64,000 bases of DNA from Umezawaea tangerina (GCF_003002815.1 NZ_PVTF01000025.1:1-64000), one strand, 5' to 3'. Shown: positions 1 through 9,538, counted from the stretch's first letter. Notes: generated from the letters alone by a model not told the origin. Program-made: numbers and translations.

Positions 1-1026
1 CACACCCCCCTCCGTGAACACCACCTTCCCCACCCCCGCCCGCAAACTCCCGGCCAGCACCACGTCCCCTCCCACACCCCCCGACCGGTACATCACGTCC
101 ACCGCCCCCTCGGACACCCCCAACGCCCCATCCCTCCCAACCCGAACCCCCACCAACTCCCCACCCCTGAACTCACAAAAAGCCATCCGCCCACCACTCC
201 GAATCACCTGCACCCCGACCTCCCCCTCCACTCCCACGACAACCCCCCACCCCGCGGGATCCGAAGGCTCCGGCACGTCCACCATCCACCGATCCAGGCA
301 CGCGGCCATCCGGTTCCCCGGCACCCCCGGATCCCCCACCCCACTGGGAAAAACCCACCTCACCACCGACCAGTCCCCAGGCAGATCCCCCTTCACCACC
401 TTCATCGTCCGGGGCGCCCACCCCCCGGACCCGAACTCCAGCGCGTCCACCTCCCGCCCCGACCGCACCACGAACCTCCCGTCCGGCAACAACGCCACCA
501 CCGCGTCCAGCGCCCCCGCGACCACCGTCCCCTCGGTGTCCGAGAACTTCACCGACGTGGACCCCGCGGGCGCCTTCCCGATGGTGAGGTGACCGGGGGT
601 CTGCCACAGGACCACCCCGTCCCCCACCACCACGGGGTCCTTCTTCGCGGACGTCCGCACCGACGCGTACGTGAGCTCGCAGAACTCGTTCACCGGACTC
701 ACCACGATCCGCCGCCCCCGCATGACGACGGTGTAGTCCGGCCGCCAGTCCACCCCGCACCGCGCCAGGTCCTCGTCCGTCGTCGCCTCGGTCGTCACCG
801 AGTCCGCGGGCACCGGTGTCCACCCGGCCGCGGGCGGGTGCTCACCGCCGACGGAGCGGGCCACGACCACCCCGCCCGCGGCGAGCAGCACCACCGCCGC
901 GGCGACCAGCAACGGCCCCCGCCGGGAGGACCTGTCCCGCCGTCCTCGCATCACCCGGTCCCGCATCCGCTCCCGGACGTCGTCCGGCAGTTCGCGGTGG
1001 GCAGGCACCGGCAGCACGTCGTTCAT
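1..1026 (-). CDS. ECF-sigma-linked membrane protein (partial, runs off left edge)
   Basis: The reading frame starts at the ATG in 1024-1026 and stays open to the window edge, so the C-terminus is missing. The N-terminus has a short charged cytoplasmic part (residues 1-37), one membrane segment (about 38-57, rich in A, V and L) and then a soluble part that should lie outside the membrane. Its start codon overlaps the stop codon of the upstream sigma factor gene (ATGA), so the two are translationally coupled. By position and topology it resembles the single-pass proteins that accompany actinobacterial ECF sigma factors and may act as the anti-sigma factor or sensor. I see no zinc-binding anti-sigma motif in the short cytoplasmic part, so an anti-sigma role is inference. 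Confidence 0.75.
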   Translation of the reverse strand, partial: MNDVLPVPAHRELPDDVRERMRDRVMRGRRDRSSRRGPLLVAAAVVLLAAGGVVVARSVGGEHPPAAGWTPVPADSVTTEATTDEDLARCGVDWRPDYTVVMRGRRIVVSPVNEFCELTYASVRTSAKKDPVVVGDGVVLWQTPGHLTIGKAPAGSTSVKFSDTEGTVVAGALDAVVALLPDGRFVVRSGREVDALEFGSGGWAPRTMKVVKGDLPGDWSVVRWVFPSGVGDPGVPGNRMAACLDRWMVDVPEPSDPAGWGVVVGVEGEVGVQVIRSGGRMAFCEFRGGELVGVRVGRDGALGVSEGAVDVMYRSGGVGGDVVLAGSLRAGVGKVVFTEGGV

Positions 1027-1613
1027 CCCATCTCCTCCAGACTCGCCCGCAGCCGCCCCCGCGCCCTCGAGATCCGCGACCGGACGCTCGCCTCGGCGAG
1101 GCCCAGCACCACGGCGGCCTCGGCCACCGGGACCTCGCCGATCAGCACCAGCTCCACCGCCTCCCGCTCGCCCTTGGGCAGCCTCGCGACTGCGGCCATG
1201 ACCGACCGCAGCTCGCGGTCGTTGTCGACGGAGGTGGCCACCTGGTCGGCGTGGTCGCGCACGGTGTCGTCGAGCGGGACGCGCCGCAGCAGCCGCCCGA
1301 ACCGGGTGGTGCGCCGGAGCTCGCCCGCCGCCAGGTAGCCGGTGACGGTGTAGAGCCACGGCAGGGCGCTGTCCCGCACGAGCTTCACGGCGTGCCTGCG
1401 CCGCCACGCGGTCAGGAAGGTGCCCGACGTCAGGTCCTCGGCCGTGGACCACGAGCCGGTCAGCCGGTAGGCGTGGTTCCACACCGCCTCGGCGTGCCGG
1501 TCGTAGAGCTCGCCGAAGGCGTCGTCGTCGCCGCGCGCCCACAGCTCCGCGTCGGTGTCGGCCCTGCCCGCCAAGGTGGTCGCCCCTCGTCGGCCGGATC
1601 TCGTCAGCCTCAT
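1023..1613 (-). CDS. ECF-family RNA polymerase sigma factor
   Basis: A 196-residue protein with the two domains of group IV sigma factors. Region 2 covers roughly residues 29-75 (DAFGELYDRH, then AEDLTSGTFLTAWRRR) and binds core polymerase and the -10 element. Region 4 covers roughly residues 135-190 (RLPKGEREAVELVLIGEV, then a helix-turn-helix with VRSRISRARGRLR) and reads the -35 element. It should redirect RNA polymerase to a small regulon under control of the membrane protein encoded just downstream, whose ATG overlaps this stop codon. The stimulus cannot be read from the sequence. The start is the ATG at 1611-1613; no other start fits the region 2 spacing better. Confidence 0.9.
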   Translation of the reverse strand: MRLTRSGRRGATTLAGRADTDAELWARGDDDAFGELYDRHAEAVWNHAYRLTGSWSTAEDLTSGTFLTAWRRRHAVKLVRDSALPWLYTVTGYLAAGELRRTTRFGRLLRRVPLDDTVRDHADQVATSVDNDRELRSVMAAVARLPKGEREAVELVLIGEVPVAEAAVVLGLAEASVRSRISRARGRLRASLEEMG

Positions 1614-1752
1614 GCCAGTAGGTGTCCGCGACCCCTCGGGGTGTTGCGCGGGTCCGTACGACCTGGGGATGAGAGTGGACCACTACTCCGAGTGGACGCG
1701 CGCGGACGTCCCACCGGGGGACCGTGGAGGCACCAACGAAGAGGAGCAAGCC

Positions 1753-1902
1753 ATGGTCGCCACCACGATCGCCACCCCGCACACCCCCGCTGTCGTCGTC
1801 GTCGCCGCGGCCCGCGGCGTCGTCACCGTCGCCCGCTTCCTCGGCCACTTCCTGCTCGCCCTGTTCGGCGTCGCCCTCCTCGGCACGGGTCTGGACCACT
1901 GA
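1753..1902 (+). CDS. Small hydrophobic peptide, 49 residues
   Basis: A short open frame starting at ATG 1753, preceded by the good ribosome-binding sequence GAGGAG at 1741-1746. The product begins MVATTIATPH, has a long A/V-rich hydrophobic stretch broken by one arginine (residues 13-27), then a second hydrophobic segment (FLLALFGVALLGTGL), ending GLDH. It would probably insert in or lie on the membrane. I do not recognise a family. It sits between the divergent sigma-factor unit and def. The frame can be extended upstream to 1555, but that part runs into the divergent sigma gene. The call rests on RBS, frame and amino-acid make-up alone. Confidence 0.5.
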   Translation: MVATTIATPHTPAVVVVAAARGVVTVARFLGHFLLALFGVALLGTGLDH

Positions 1903-1955
1903 GTCCCCGCGGCCCCGGCCGAGGGAGCACGTCGGACCCGCCGTCCGCACTCTCC

Positions 1956-1961
1956 TAGACT
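1956..1961 (+). promoter_or_regulatory. -10 element for def operon
   Basis: TAGACT at 1956-1961 fits the actinobacterial housekeeping -10 pattern TANNNT. It lies 28 bp before the def start, leaving a short leader that carries the GAGGAG ribosome-binding site at 1979-1984. No convincing -35 is visible. Confidence 0.45.
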
Positions 1962-1989
1962 GGACGTCTGCCCAGCGCGAGGAGTGTGC

Positions 1990-2535
1990 GTGACCGTCCA
2001 ACCCATCCGGCTGTTCGGCGACCCGGTGCTGCGCACGGCCGCCACCGAGGTCACCGACTTCGACGCCGAGCTGCGCATCCTGGTCAAGGACCTGTGGGAC
2101 ACGATGACCGAGGCGGGCGGCGCCGGCCTGGCCGCGCCGCAGCTGGGCGTCGGCCTGCGGGTGTTCACCTACCACGTCGACGGCTTCGCCGGACACCTGG
2201 TCAACCCCACGTGGACCGTGGTCGGCGAGGAGTTCCAGGACGGCCCCGAGGGCTGCCTGTCGATCCCGGAGATGCGCTGGGACTGCCGTCGTCACCTCGA
2301 CGTCGTCGCCAAGGGCTGGAACATGCACGGCGAACCGGTCGAGGTCGAGGGCACGAACACGCTGGCCCGCTGCATCCAGCACGAGACCGACCACCTCGAC
2401 GGCGTGCTGTTCCTGGACCGGCTCGACGCCGAGACCCGCAAGCAGGCGATGCGCGAGATCCGCCAGGCCGAGTGGTTCGACGGAGGGGTCCCGATCCTCA
2501 AGCAGAGCCCGCACCCCCTGTTCGGGGGGAAGTGA
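1990..2535 (+). CDS. def: Peptide deformylase
   Basis: Removes the N-formyl group from nascent proteins using a metal ion. All three family motifs are present in order: GLAAPQLGV (about residues 46-54), EGCLS (87-91) and QHETDHLDG (130-138); the cysteine of motif II and the two histidines of motif III are the metal ligands. At 181 residues it has the usual length. GTG 1990 is preferred over in-frame GTG 1984 because GAGGAG at 1979-1984 is then correctly spaced; starting at 1984 would add only two residues. It lies one base upstream of fmt, which encodes the opposite reaction on initiator tRNA, the classic def-fmt pairing. Confidence 0.97.
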   Translation: MTVQPIRLFGDPVLRTAATEVTDFDAELRILVKDLWDTMTEAGGAGLAAPQLGVGLRVFTYHVDGFAGHLVNPTWTVVGEEFQDGPEGCLSIPEMRWDCRRHLDVVAKGWNMHGEPVEVEGTNTLARCIQHETDHLDGVLFLDRLDAETRKQAMREIRQAEWFDGGVPILKQSPHPLFGGK

Positions 2536-2536
2536 C

Positions 2537-3466
2537 GTGCGACTGGTCTTCGCCGGCACGCCCGAACCCGCCCTGCCCTCGCTGCGGGCGTTCATCGAGT
2601 CGTCCCGGCACGAGGTCGTCGCCGTGGTCACCCGCCCCGACGCGCCCGCGGGCCGCGGCCGCCACCTGGAGCGCTCACCGGTCGGCGCGCTGGCCGACGA
2701 GCACGGCATCGAGGTGCTCACGCCCGCCAAGGCGAGCGACCCGGAGTTCCAGGCCCGGCTCAAGGAGCTGGCCCCCGACGTGTGCCCGGTGGTCGCCTAC
2801 GGCGCCCTGCTGCCGCAGTCCGCGCTCGACATCCCCGTCCACGGCTGGGTGAACCTGCACTTCTCGCTGCTGCCCGCCTGGCGCGGCGCGGCCCCCGTGC
2901 AGGCGGCCGTCCGCAACGGCGACGACGTCGTCGGCGCCTCCACGTTCCGGATCGTCAAGCCGCTCGACGCGGGCCCCGTGTTCGGCACGATCACCGAGGA
3001 GGCACGACCGCGCGACACCGCCGGTGAGCTGCTGGCCCGGTTCGCCGAACGCGGCGCGGCCCTGCTGCTGGCCACCGTCGACGGCATCGAGGACGGCACG
3101 CTGCGCGCGGTCGAGCAGCCGGAGGAGGGCGTCAGCTACGCCCCCAAGATCACCGTCGAGGACGCGCGGCTGGACTTCACCGCGCCCGCGCTCGCGGTCG
3201 ACCGGCTGGCGCGCGCGGTGACCCCGGACCCGGGAGCGTGGGCGGAGTTCCGCGGCGAACGCCTCAAGCTGGGGCCGGTCACGCCGGTCGACGTCGAGGA
3301 CAAGCCGGCACCGGGGGAGATCCTGGTGCAGCGCAGGCAGGTGCTCGTCGGCACCGCGACCACACCGGTGGCGCTGGGCGACGTGCAGGCACCGGGCAAG
3401 AAGCGAATGGCCGCGACCGACTGGGCGCGCGGCGTCCGGGTCGAGGCCGGGGAGCGGATCTCATGA
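2537..3466 (+). CDS. fmt: Methionyl-tRNA formyltransferase
   Basis: Transfers a formyl group from 10-formyltetrahydrofolate to methionyl-initiator tRNA in the cytoplasm. The 309-residue protein has the N-terminal hydrolase-like fold with the catalytic signature [15 protein letters not shown] at about residues 106-120, and a C-terminal OB-type domain (about 205-305) that contacts tRNA. The GTG start is one base after the def stop. Its stop overlaps the ATG of rsmB (ATGA), so def, fmt and rsmB form one translation-related operon. Confidence 0.97.
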   Translation: MRLVFAGTPEPALPSLRAFIESSRHEVVAVVTRPDAPAGRGRHLERSPVGALADEHGIEVLTPAKASDPEFQARLKELAPDVCPVVAYGALLPQSALDIPVHGWVNLHFSLLPAWRGAAPVQAAVRNGDDVVGASTFRIVKPLDAGPVFGTITEEARPRDTAGELLARFAERGAALLLATVDGIEDGTLRAVEQPEEGVSYAPKITVEDARLDFTAPALAVDRLARAVTPDPGAWAEFRGERLKLGPVTPVDVEDKPAPGEILVQRRQVLVGTATTPVALGDVQAPGKKRMAATDWARGVRVEAGERIS

Positions 3467-4908
3467 ACGGCAATTCCTCCTCCCGACCCTCGCGACCCTC
3501 ACGGCCGCGCAAGCCCGCGCCGCCGCGTCGGCGCATGGGCCCCGAGCGTCCCCCCGTCGAGGACCCGGCCAGGCTGGCCGCGCTCGACACGCTGCGCGCG
3601 GTCCGCCAGCGCGACGCGTACGCGAACCTCGTGCTGCCGAAGCTGCTGCGGGAACGGCGGATCACCGGCCGCGACGCCGCGCTGGCCACCGAGCTCGCCT
3701 ACGGCTCGGCACGCGCGCAGGGCCTGCTCGACGCGGTGATCGGGGCGTGCTCCGACCGCGCGCTGTCCGATGTGGACGGACTGCTGCTGGATGCCCTGAG
3801 GCTGGGCGCCTACCAGCTGCTGCGCACCAGGATCCCGGCGCACGCCGCGGTGGCGTCCACTGTGGACCTCGTGCGCGGCGGGCAGGGCTCGGGTGCCGCG
3901 GGGTTCGTGAACGCCGTGCTGCGCCGGATCACCCAGCAGGACGAGGCCGCGTGGATCGACGAGCTGGCCCCGGACCCGGACACCGACCCGATCGGCCACG
4001 TCGCGCTCGCCAACGCCCACCCGCGGTGGATCGCGCAAGCGTTCGCGGAGGCGCTGGGCAGCCGGGACGAGCCGCTGCGCGAGGCGCTCGCGGCCGACGA
4101 CAGCCGCCCCGAGGTGCACCTGGCCGCCCGACCGGGCGAGGTGAGCGCGGAGGAGCTGGCCGCCATGACGGGCGGCGAGGTCGCCCCGTACTCGCCCTAC
4201 GGCGTGCACCTGGAGTCCGGCGCGGGCGACCCCGGCGACCTCGACCCGCTGCGCGAACACCTCGCCGTCGTGCAGGACGAGGGCAGCCAGCTGTGCGCGG
4301 TGGCCCTGACCAACGTGCCCGTCGAGGGCAGCGACGAGCGCTGGCTCGACCTGTGCGCGGGCCCTGGCGGCAAGGCCGTGATGCTCGGCGCGCTGGCGGC
4401 GTTGAACGGCGGCACGCTCGACGCCGTCGAGCTGGCCCCGCACCGCGCGGAGCTGGTCCGCAAGGCGACCAAGGGCCTGCCGATCACCGTCCACGTCGGC
4501 GACGCCCGCGAGACCGAGCTGCCCGAGGGCGGCTTCGACCGCGTGCTGGTCGACGCCCCGTGCACCGGGCTGGGCGCGCTGCGCCGCAGGCCGGAGGCGC
4601 GCTGGCGGCGGCAGCCGTCGGACGTGGCCCCGCTGACCCGGTTGCAGCGCGAGCTGCTGACCAAGGCGCTGAAGCTGGTCCGTCCGGGCGGGGTCGTGGC
4701 CTACGTCGTGTGCTCGCCGCACCTGTCCGAGACGGTCGGCATCGTCGCGGACGTGGCCCGGCGGACCGGCGCGGAGCGGTTGGACACCAAGGAGTTCTTC
4801 CCCGGCGTCCCGAACCTCACCGACCCGCACAACGTCCAGCTGTGGCCGCACCTGCACGGCACCGACGCGATGTTCTGCGCGCTGCTCCGGCGGCCCGCGG
4901 AGGGGTGA
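3463..4908 (+). CDS. rsmB: 16S rRNA m5C methyltransferase RsmB/Fmu
   Basis: Methylates a cytosine of 16S rRNA with S-adenosylmethionine. The 481-residue protein has a basic, serine- and arginine-rich start (residues 1-30), a NusB-like RNA-binding domain (about 40-180), then a Rossmann methyltransferase domain with [10 protein letters not shown] as the SAM-binding motif, [18 protein letters not shown] as the motif with one catalytic cysteine, and VVCSPHLSE carrying the other. ATG 3463 overlaps the fmt stop codon. Longer in-frame starts upstream lie inside fmt and were rejected. In mycobacteria rpe follows directly; here about 4.6 kb of other genes intervene. Confidence 0.95.
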   Translation: MNGNSSSRPSRPSRPRKPAPPRRRMGPERPPVEDPARLAALDTLRAVRQRDAYANLVLPKLLRERRITGRDAALATELAYGSARAQGLLDAVIGACSDRALSDVDGLLLDALRLGAYQLLRTRIPAHAAVASTVDLVRGGQGSGAAGFVNAVLRRITQQDEAAWIDELAPDPDTDPIGHVALANAHPRWIAQAFAEALGSRDEPLREALAADDSRPEVHLAARPGEVSAEELAAMTGGEVAPYSPYGVHLESGAGDPGDLDPLREHLAVVQDEGSQLCAVALTNVPVEGSDERWLDLCAGPGGKAVMLGALAALNGGTLDAVELAPHRAELVRKATKGLPITVHVGDARETELPEGGFDRVLVDAPCTGLGALRRRPEARWRRQPSDVAPLTRLQRELLTKALKLVRPGGVVAYVVCSPHLSETVGIVADVARRTGAERLDTKEFFPGVPNLTDPHNVQLWPHLHGTDAMFCALLRRPAEG

Positions 4909-4918
4909 GCGGCGCCCC

Positions 4919-5458
4919 GTGGACGGTGGAGTGCTGGGCCTGGTCGCGTCAGGCGGAGGTGGGGTCGAGCGGTGGTTGCGCACCGGCCTCGCCGCGCCCG
5001 CGGCCGAGCGCGGCTGGCGGCTGGCGGTCACGCTCACGCCGACGGCCGCCCGCTGGCTCGACGAGGCGGGGGAGCTGGAGGAGCTGGCCGCGCTGACCGA
5101 CCTGCCGGTGCGCTGGACGTCCCGGCTGCCCAGCGAGCCCAAGCCGCACCCGCCGCCGGACTGCTTCGTGTTCGCGCCCGCGACGGCGAACTCCGTGGTC
5201 AAGCTCGCCCTGGGCATCTCGGACAACCAGGCGCTGACCGTCCTCAACGAGGCCTTGGGGCTGCCGGACGTGCCGGTCCTCGTGCAGCCGCAGTCCAACG
5301 AGGCGCAGCGGCGGCACCCGGCGTGGGCCGGGCACCTGGCGACCCTGCGCGCCGCCGGTGTGCTGCTCGTCCCCGAGGGCGGGCCGGGGCCGGTGCTGGC
5401 CGAGCTGGACCGCGTGCGGCGGGCGATGATCTTGCCGACCGGGTCGGACCTGGTCTGA
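4919..5458 (+). CDS. Flavoprotein of the HFCD type
   Basis: A 179-residue single-domain protein of the homo-oligomeric flavin-containing cysteine decarboxylase fold (EpiD/Dfp-like). The glycine-rich start (LVASGGGG) binds the phosphate end of flavin; the stretch DCFVFAPATANSVVKLALGI matches the conserved APATANT-type motif. The family includes pantothenoylcysteine decarboxylases and peptide cysteine decarboxylases; the substrate cannot be told here, and no CoaB domain is fused. The GTG start is ten bases after the rsmB stop, so it is probably co-transcribed. In-frame GTG 4925 or 4931 are alternatives. Confidence 0.75.
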   Translation: MDGGVLGLVASGGGGVERWLRTGLAAPAAERGWRLAVTLTPTAARWLDEAGELEELAALTDLPVRWTSRLPSEPKPHPPPDCFVFAPATANSVVKLALGISDNQALTVLNEALGLPDVPVLVQPQSNEAQRRHPAWAGHLATLRAAGVLLVPEGGPGPVLAELDRVRRAMILPTGSDLV

Positions 5459-5533
5459 CCGGGCCGTTCGGCCATTAGAAGTATTCATCCGGGTCGAATT
5501 GACACGCACCTGACGGGCGTTGCAGGGTGCACC

Positions 5534-8032
5534 GTGTCGAAGGTCTGCGGGCGTGCGCGTGAGCTGGACTCGGTGCGCCGTTTTCTGCTCGCGGCCGACG
5601 CCGGTTCGGGTGGGGTGTTCGTCATCGACGGCCCGCCCGCGACCGGCAAGACGTTGCTGCTGCACGAGGCCGTGCGGCTGGCCCGCGGGCAGGGCCTCCC
5701 GGTCGTGCTGGTCTCGGCCGCGTCCGGTGACCTGTTCGGCGGGTCGTCCGATGTGGACGCCGCGCTGGCCGACGACAGGTCCGCGCTCGTCGCGATCGAC
5801 CACGCCCACCTCGACCCCGCCGGTGTCCTGGCGTTGCTGCCGAAGCTGCGCGACCGACCGCTGTCGCTGCTGATGGCCATGAACGGCGCCACCGCGGGCC
5901 CCGAGGTGCAACGGGCCGTCGGGGCGCGCGCGGAGGTCGTCGTCGTGGGGCCGGTCGACGACAGCGTCGTCGACGAGATGGCCCACGAGCTGCTCGGCGC
6001 CGTCCCGCACCCGGACCTGCGCGCGCTGATCGCCGGCGCGGGCGGCAACCCCCGGCTGGTCACCGAGCTGGTCGAGGGCCTGCGCGAGGAGGGGCAGCTG
6101 GAGCTGCGCGGCGGTGTCGCCCACGTGCGCGGCGGGTGGCTGCCGCAACGGGTCGCCACGCTGGTCCGCGACCGGGTCGACGTCCTGTCGGCCAAGGCCA
6201 CCCAGCTGCTGCGGGTCGCCGCCGTCGTCGGCCGGTCGTTCCTGCTGCACGACGTGGCCACGATGATGAGCGAGACGACCGCCTCGCTGCTGCTGGCCGT
6301 GGACGAGGTGTTGGACTCCGGGCTGCTGGTGCCGGTGCACGAGCGGCTGGAGTTCCCCAGCGACCTGGTGCGGCGCGCGGTCGTCGAGTCCATCCCGCGG
6401 TCGATCCTGCACGCCCTGCGCCACGACGTCGCCGTGCTGCGGCCGCCGTTCACCGTCGAGCCCACCGCCCGCCCGCCGCTGCCCACCGACGTCGGCGCCG
6501 ACGTCGTGCATGGTGTCCGCACGCTCGCCGCGAGCGGCAGGCTCGGCTCGGCCATCGCGCTGGCTCGCGACACCCTCGCGCAGCGCGTGTCCCCGACCGT
6601 CGCGGCCGAGCTGCACTGCGTCCTGGCCGGGATCCTGCTCGCCGACGGCCGCCCCGGCGACGCCGTCGTCGAGACCGACCACGCCCTCACCATCCCGTCC
6701 CTGACCGGCCCGTTGCGCGGTCTCGCCGCCGCGGCCAGGCTGCTCGGCCTGTACTTCGCCAACGGCAGCCGCGTCCGCGAGCACGCGCTGTCGCTGCTGA
6801 CCGTCCGCGACCGCGACCCCAGCGACGCCGACGCCGTCATGGCCGCGACCGTCCACTCGTGCCTGGAGTGGAACGCGGGCAACCTCACCGAGGGCGTCTA
6901 CTGGGGCCGCGAGTCGACGAAGTGGCCGCCCACCGGCCCGTCCGCGTGGTGGTTCGCCCACACCCCGGTCGCCTACGCCCTGAAGCTCGCCGCGCTCGGC
7001 GAGTTCACCGAGGCCGAGGAGCTCCTGCTCGGCGACGGCCCCGACACCGACGAGGCCGTCACCAGCGGCGGCCCCGCCGCCCGCCTCATCGGCCGCTCCC
7101 GCGTCCTCCTCCAGGCGGGCCGCCTCGGCGAAGCCCAGGCCGCCGCCCAGGCAGGCCTCGCCATGGCCCACGACCGCGGCCTTCGACTGCTGGTCCCGCT
7201 CGCGTCCACCGTCCTGGGAACCGTCGCCATCCACCGCGGCGAGTACGACCTCGCCGCCGAGCACGTCCGCCGCTACCGCGGCGACCTCGCGGGCGGCGAG
7301 GCCGTCCTCCACTCCGGCCAGTACGACTGGGTCGAACTCCTCCTGGCCCACGCCCAGGGCGGCCCCGCCCGCGCCGCCGAGCTCGCCCGCCTCCGCGTCG
7401 CCGAGGAGAGCTCGCTCCGCCGCATGCTCATCGAGGAACCCGGCGCCGCCCCCTGGCTAGTCCGCCTCGCCCTCACCGTCAGCGACAGCCGCCTCGCCAC
7501 AACAGTCCTCGCGGGCGCCGACGACCTCGCCGTCAACAACCCCGGCTACAGCTCCGTCTCGGTCTCCGCCGCCCACGCCCACGGCCTGGTGGACCGCGAC
7601 ATCGACGCTGTGTTGAATTCGGCAGGCCGCCACCGCCACCCCTGGGCCAAAGCCTGCGCCAACGCCGACCTCATGGTCCTCTTCACCGACCGAGGCGAAC
7701 CCCGCGAAGCCGAACTCCACCTAGCCGTCGCCCGCCGCATCCTCGAACGCATGGGCGCTGATGGCGAAATCGCCCGCCTACGCACCAAACCAGACGAACC
7801 ACCCCACCCCCACCCCACCTCCACCCAGGACTGGCACCGCCTCTCCGAACCAGAACGCGACATAGCCCGCCTGGTCGGCGCAGGCCTCACCAACCGCCAA
7901 GTGGCCAAACAACTCTTCCTCTCCCCCCACACCGTCAACTACCACCTGCGCGGCATCTTCAGAAAACTCAACATCAACTCCCGCGTCGAACTGGCCAGAC
8001 TCGCCCACGAACAAACCACCACCCGCTCCTGA
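5534..8032 (+). CDS. Large ATP-binding LuxR-family (LAL) transcriptional regulator
   Basis: An 832-residue regulator. The N-terminus is an AAA/STAND-type ATPase with Walker A GPPATGKT at residues 33-40 and a following P-loop fold; the middle (about 330-760) is built of helical, TPR-like repeats; the C-terminus (about 770-830) is a LuxR helix-turn-helix (GLTNRQVAKQLFLSPHTVNY). LAL proteins are usually pathway activators that switch on ATP binding, often for secondary metabolism. No biosynthetic cluster is adjacent, so the target is unknown. The start is GTG 5534. Base composition drifts from mixed to strongly C/A-rich in the last 450 bp, entering the repeat-bearing patch. Confidence 0.9.
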   Translation: MSKVCGRARELDSVRRFLLAADAGSGGVFVIDGPPATGKTLLLHEAVRLARGQGLPVVLVSAASGDLFGGSSDVDAALADDRSALVAIDHAHLDPAGVLALLPKLRDRPLSLLMAMNGATAGPEVQRAVGARAEVVVVGPVDDSVVDEMAHELLGAVPHPDLRALIAGAGGNPRLVTELVEGLREEGQLELRGGVAHVRGGWLPQRVATLVRDRVDVLSAKATQLLRVAAVVGRSFLLHDVATMMSETTASLLLAVDEVLDSGLLVPVHERLEFPSDLVRRAVVESIPRSILHALRHDVAVLRPPFTVEPTARPPLPTDVGADVVHGVRTLAASGRLGSAIALARDTLAQRVSPTVAAELHCVLAGILLADGRPGDAVVETDHALTIPSLTGPLRGLAAAARLLGLYFANGSRVREHALSLLTVRDRDPSDADAVMAATVHSCLEWNAGNLTEGVYWGRESTKWPPTGPSAWWFAHTPVAYALKLAALGEFTEAEELLLGDGPDTDEAVTSGGPAARLIGRSRVLLQAGRLGEAQAAAQAGLAMAHDRGLRLLVPLASTVLGTVAIHRGEYDLAAEHVRRYRGDLAGGEAVLHSGQYDWVELLLAHAQGGPARAAELARLRVAEESSLRRMLIEEPGAAPWLVRLALTVSDSRLATTVLAGADDLAVNNPGYSSVSVSAAHAHGLVDRDIDAVLNSAGRHRHPWAKACANADLMVLFTDRGEPREAELHLAVARRILERMGADGEIARLRTKPDEPPHPHPTSTQDWHRLSEPERDIARLVGAGLTNRQVAKQLFLSPHTVNYHLRGIFRKLNINSRVELARLAHEQTTTRS

Positions 8033-8060
8033 CCGGGGCAAGGTGCCCGATGCGAAGCGA

Positions 8061-8158
8061 GGGAACGGGGGGTTGCCGGGAACGGGGGGGTTGCCGGGAA
8101 CGGGGGGGTTGCCGGGAACGGGGGGTGGCCGGGAACGGGGGGTTGCCGGGAACGGGAT
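8061..8158 (+). repeat. G-tract tandem repeat, about 6 units of 17-18 bp
   Basis: The unit is close to GGGAACGGGGGGTTGCC, repeated head to tail with small changes in G-run length and one TTGCC to TGGCC change. It starts 29 bp after the LuxR-type gene stop. Each unit has runs of six or seven G on the top strand. The frames that cross it look like repeat translations, not genes. Confidence 0.9.
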
Positions 8159-8179
8159 AGCGAGGGCAGGGGATGCGGA

Positions 8180-8517
8180 ACCGGCGCAGCCGCCACCTCG
8201 CATCCGACGCGGAGCGCCCACCCCGCTTGCCCGACGCGCAGCGAGGATCCCCACGACGGGCGAAGCCCGCCAGCGCGCATCCGGCGCGAAGCGCCTGGGG
8301 CCTTGTCCGCAGCGCAGCAAGGATGCCCGAGTCAGGCGAAGCCTGATGCTTGAGTCGAGCGGAGCTCGATGTCTGGCGAAGCCAGATCCCCTCCCGCCCC
8401 CGATACACAGCGCCCTCCTGCCTTGCCCATGTTTGTCAAGATGACTTTATCGTCTTGACAAACATGGGCAAGGCATTGAGACAATCGCGCGCCGGGGGCT
8501 GGGCTTCCCCAGGGGTG
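8180..8517 (+). repeat. Composite hairpin repeat, copy 1
   Basis: The left part (about 8180-8395) is an array of tiny hairpins closed by GCGAAGC-, GCGGAGC- or GCGCAGC-type loops. Then comes the spacer containing CAGCGCCCTCCTG, then a perfect 21-bp inverted repeat (8421-8441 with 8453-8473, 11-nt loop ending in TATCG), then the flank GCATTGAGACAATCGCGCG. Farther right, 8567-8627 also matches the flank of copy 2. It lies between convergent genes, the LuxR-type regulator and the SDR. Confidence 0.9.
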
Positions 8518-8679
8518 GGCATCCCAGAACGTGCCGCGATCAGCCCCACGACCACACCAAACCAGGCGTCCCCCACCCGTGAAGACCCCCCGATACACAC
8601 GCTACCCACGGGGTACGACATTTCCCGGCCAAAGCCAGATCCCCCAGACCCAACCCAGGACCCTGAGCACCCCCAGTGC

Positions 8680-9366
8680 TCAGGCCCCCACAGCCGCCCC
8701 ACCCACATACCCCGCCAACCCCGACACCCCAGCCAACACAGCCGCCACCACCCCCGCCACACCAGACGCCTGCCCCACCTCATCCACCGGCCTCAACACC
8801 GGCCCCTCCACCGGCGACACCACCGAGCAGCGCACCCCGAACCGCGCCACCTCCGCCGCCAACCCGTTCACATAAGCCGTAGCCGCCGCCTTCGACGCCG
8901 CGTAAGCCGCCAACCCACCCTGGTGCGCAACGGGCGACGCCGCGATCGTCACGATCGCCCCGCCCCGGCGCGGCACCATCCGCGCCGCGGCCGCCCGCGA
9001 CAGGTGGAACACCGCGTGCGCGTTGACCGCGAAGCTCTGCGTCCAGTCCTCTTCCGTCAGCCCCACGGCGGATCCCGTCCGGACCAGGTCGGCCGCGTTC
9101 ACGACGATGTCGATCGGTCCGACCTCGCGTTCCACCTGGTCCACCAGCGACTCCACGGCGGGTCCGGAGGCGATGTCGACCTGCCTGCCCGCGACGCGCA
9201 GCCCGCCGCGTTGCAGGCGTTCCACCAGGTCGCACAGTCCCCGCCCGTCGCGGTCGACGGCGGTCACCGCGGCACCTCGTGCCGCCAGCGCGGTCACCAC
9301 TTCGGCGCCGACGGCACCGCACGCCCCGGTCACCACGGCGGTCTTGCGGTCGAACTCCCGGTTCAT
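8680..9366 (-). CDS. Short-chain dehydrogenase/reductase
   Basis: A 228-residue classical SDR that should use NAD(P)H on an unknown alcohol or ketone substrate. The cofactor motif is TGACGAVG near residue 13, an NAA motif follows in the middle, and the catalytic YAASK (tyrosine and lysine) is at about residues 155-159 with the expected preceding serine in IAASP. It is most like 2,3-dihydroxybenzoate-dehydrogenase-type SDRs, but no siderophore genes are nearby, so no specific role is given. ATG 9364-9366 is chosen because GGGAGTGG precedes it; the frame extends farther upstream without an RBS. It is divergent from rpe. Confidence 0.85.
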   Translation of the reverse strand: MNREFDRKTAVVTGACGAVGAEVVTALAARGAAVTAVDRDGRGLCDLVERLQRGGLRVAGRQVDIASGPAVESLVDQVEREVGPIDIVVNAADLVRTGSAVGLTEEDWTQSFAVNAHAVFHLSRAAAARMVPRRGGAIVTIAASPVAHQGGLAAYAASKAAATAYVNGLAAEVARFGVRCSVVSPVEGPVLRPVDEVGQASGVAGVVAAVLAGVSGLAGYVGGAAVGA

Positions 9367-9538
9367 CACAGCCACTCCCAGATCAAGCCCCCTCCTCGAC
9401 GGTATGCGCAGGCGCGCGCAGGCGGAACTACCTGTGTGTGTAGTGCGCGCCTCGTGGAATAACCGCAGGTCACAGGTTTTCTGACACTGATACAGCACGA
9501 ACGAGTAGTCCCGGACCGCGGGAGGACCGGGGGGTACC

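Noticed and set aside
3499-5475. Long open frame on the minus strand opposite rsmB and the flavoprotein gene
   Set aside because: It mirrors the GC-rich third positions of real genes on the plus strand; its product is arginine/alanine/glycine-rich with no domain.
8061-8158. Possible CRISPR array
   Set aside because: Units are contiguous 17-18 bp with no spacers, and no cas gene is in the window.
8043-8444. Open frames running through the G-rich array and the composite repeat on both strands
   Set aside because: The same peptide pieces recur at every repeat copy in different frames and have no start signals, so they reflect the DNA repeat, not protein.
8421-8473. Main hairpin as a dif or attC recombination site
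   Set aside because: Five copies in 64 kb, perfect long arms and variable outer stems do not fit a single dif site, and no integron gene is present.
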